Below the pieces are notes generated by a model, which saw only the letters and a program-made list of their open reading frames with translations, made no database searches and was not told the origin of the DNA. From Clostridia bacterium (GTDB lineage: Bacteria; Bacillota_A; Clostridia; Oscillospirales; UBA929): a DNA stretch of 6,441 nt. The stretch's first letter is position 1, and each line of letters opens with the position of its first letter. The stretch spans positions 1-6,441 of the forward strand of contig BNZR01000075.1 in assembly GCA_026001245.1 (NCBI GenBank), written 5' to 3'. Positions 5,465 to 6,441 of the stretch are shown one piece after another. Position numbers and translations under genes: made by a program.

Positions 5465-5512
5465 TTGTCCCATGTATAGCGACAGATTTTTTTGTGCTTG
5501 GCGGGGGGAATA

Positions 5513-6441
5513 TCACCCTATAATAACAGGTATTGACGCAGGATTTTTTGCTGTCGGCAATAATACATACCCAGTCATAGCGTCCGTGTCTGACGGCGTG
5601 TAGGTGCTACCCTTGCTGAAAATTTCCGTCTTTGATACCGTTGATACTGCCGTACCCACGCTGAACTTACAAGCCCCGGTCTTTTTATTGAAGCTCAACG
5701 GACGAATAGCAATAGCGGACTTAACCTTAACCTTGACAACCTTGCTTTTCGGCGTTATAAGGTTGGAGGTTATTATCGGCGCGGTTGACACGAAATAGGT
5801 TGTCGTTTCGGCTTTTCTTGTAGTCCCGGACGGATTCTCCACCGCTATGCCCGCTTTTGGCATTGTTACCCAAATGGAGTTCATGTCCTTGCCGTTAGTG
5901 GATTTCATAATGAGCATATGCTCGAAAATAATTGTATCTTTTTTCATCTCGGTCAGCGTCCAGTAGTTGGGCGTTGTCGGCGAAAACTTCATTGTACCGC
6001 TCTCCTTGTGTACCGCCTCGTAGTTTGCTTGCAGTTTCAAGGCTTTGGGGCGCGGTTCTACATTTGGGAACACTATCCGCGTCCCGACTGGTTGTTTCGT
6101 GGCGGGATTGAAGCCCTCTGCAAGCACCAACGCCCCGCCTTTATTCAAGAATTTGGTGATAAACCCGCCTCTGAAGCCGTTTACGGGTACGGCGATTTTA
6201 CTGTCAATCGGAGAACCGCTTTTCCAAGACCTGCCGCCGTCAATGCTGTATGCGCCGATATAATAACTGTCTGGAACGATTAAAACCTCGTTCATAAAGT
6301 CAATTTTTGATATGACAGTCGGGTCTGTGCAAGACCCCGGCACGTCATAATCACCGGGCAACACGGGGACTTGGATAACATCACCCGGGTCGGGGTTGTA
6401 TTCACCACCGCTCGGTGGGGCGGGAGGCGAGGGAGGTGTTG
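5513..6441 (-). CDS. Unrecognised cargo protein with proline-rich linker, C-terminal part
   Basis: A frame of about 308 codons runs open to the right edge, so the N-terminus and start lie outside the window. I do not recognise the family. The visible part begins with a proline/glycine linker (TPPSPPAPPSGG, then EYNPDPGD). Next comes a region with DYDVPGS and SYYIGAYSIDGGRSW, then a basic Thr/Ser/Val-rich, probably beta-structured tail with no long hydrophobic segment. There are only two cysteines and no LPXTG sorting signal at the C-terminus. The linker and composition suggest a secreted or surface protein, but this is inference. It occupies the position, directly upstream of the Orf7/Orf8-like pair, where Tn916 carries its resistance gene, so it is a candidate cargo gene. 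The stop TGA is at 5513-5515; an open frame reaching only 6364 is a subset, since no stop occurs further upstream. Confidence 0.8.
   Translation of the reverse strand, partial: TPPSPPAPPSGGEYNPDPGDVIQVPVLPGDYDVPGSCTDPTVISKIDFMNEVLIVPDSYYIGAYSIDGGRSWKSGSPIDSKIAVPVNGFRGGFITKFLNKGGALVLAEGFNPATKQPVGTRIVFPNVEPRPKALKLQANYEAVHKESGTMKFSPTTPNYWTLTEMKKDTIIFEHMLIMKSTNGKDMNSIWVTMPKAGIAVENPSGTTRKAETTTYFVSTAPIITSNLITPKSKVVKVKVKSAIAIRPLSFNKKTGACKFSVGTAVSTVSKTEIFSKGSTYTPSDTDAMTGYVLLPTAKNPASIPVIIG
5520..5528 (-). promoter_or_regulatory. Possible extended -10 promoter at the end of the cargo gene
   Basis: On the minus strand TGTTATTAT (5528-5520) is an extended -10 element with five of six -10 bases. No -35 box is seen at the proper distance. 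It would start transcription close to the cargo stop codon and feed the sigma-gene leader. Without it, the sigma gene would depend on read-through from the cargo gene. Confidence 0.35.

Larger units (their letters stand above)
2231..6441 (-). mobile_element. One end of an integrative element (Tn916/Tn4451-like module)
   Basis: All genes here point leftwards and make a coherent mobile module: cargo protein, sigma (Orf7 type), HTH_16 (Orf8 type), TnpW and a large serine recombinase. To the left lie chromosome-like genes on the other strand. The boundary is placed between the half-terminator hairpin (ending 2230) and the recombinase stop (2270); the exact core dinucleotide is not determined. The other end and any conjugation genes are beyond the right edge, so conjugative or merely mobilisable nature is open. 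Confidence 0.75.

Noticed and set aside
5453..5473. Six-codon leader peptide MGQARL
   Set aside because: Its place over segment 1 of the leader is suggestive, but no Shine-Dalgarno precedes it, so it is not listed as a gene.
5254..5516. In-frame upstream extension of the sigma gene (KHKKICRYTWDKPDYEYELF...)
   Set aside because: The stretch looks surprisingly protein-like and is open, but the only ATG (5374-5376) lies in a hairpin without a ribosome-binding site, whereas the ATG at 5253 has an excellent one. A remnant of an older coding region remains possible.
1..6441. CRISPR arrays, tRNA or rRNA genes
   Set aside because: No regularly spaced direct repeats and no recognisable tRNA or rRNA sequence were seen on either strand.

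Overview
The window looks like the genome of an anaerobic Firmicute of the class Clostridia, probably from a metagenome. The evidence is an IreB-family protein, an SH3b-NlpC/P60 wall hydrolase, strong GGAGG ribosome-binding sites, and a mobile module of the Tn916/Tn4451 type that is common in gut Clostridia. No species-level claim is possible.

Layout. (1) Positions 1-444, minus strand: an internal piece of pheT (phenylalanyl-tRNA synthetase beta chain). Its first half is missing; similarity stops where ireB begins. (2) Positions 462-704, plus strand: ireB, followed by an intrinsic terminator. (3) Positions 777-2294, plus strand: a two-gene transcription unit with a near-perfect sigma-70 promoter, a small Clostridia-type hypothetical protein (TTG start), a secreted NlpC/P60 endopeptidase with two SH3b domains, and a terminator. 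(4) From about 2231 to the right edge and beyond, minus strand: one end of an integrative element. In its transcription order (right to left) it carries an unrecognised proline-linker protein (5' part outside the window), a leader with alternative RNA pairings, a sigma-70-like factor (Tn916 Orf7 type), an HTH_16 regulator (Orf8 type) overlapping it by 8 bases, a structured 284-base spacer, a TnpW-family small protein, and a large serine recombinase (TnpX/TndX type) at the element end.

How it may work (inference from related elements): the sigma/HTH pair is co-translated and probably controls downstream tnpW and recombinase expression. The recombinase excises and integrates the element. Read-through from the cargo gene may be gated by the leader hairpin at 5369-5392. 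The element lies directly behind the nlpC gene, where a GC-rich hairpin has kept its T-tract on one side only, as if insertion cut a bidirectional terminator. The recombinase stop codon sits at the centre of another hairpin, which can terminate the nlpC unit.

Points that most deserve checking: the decapitated pheT at the ireB boundary (rearrangement or chimeric assembly), the three-segment leader ahead of the sigma gene, the unknown cargo protein, and the exact attachment site.
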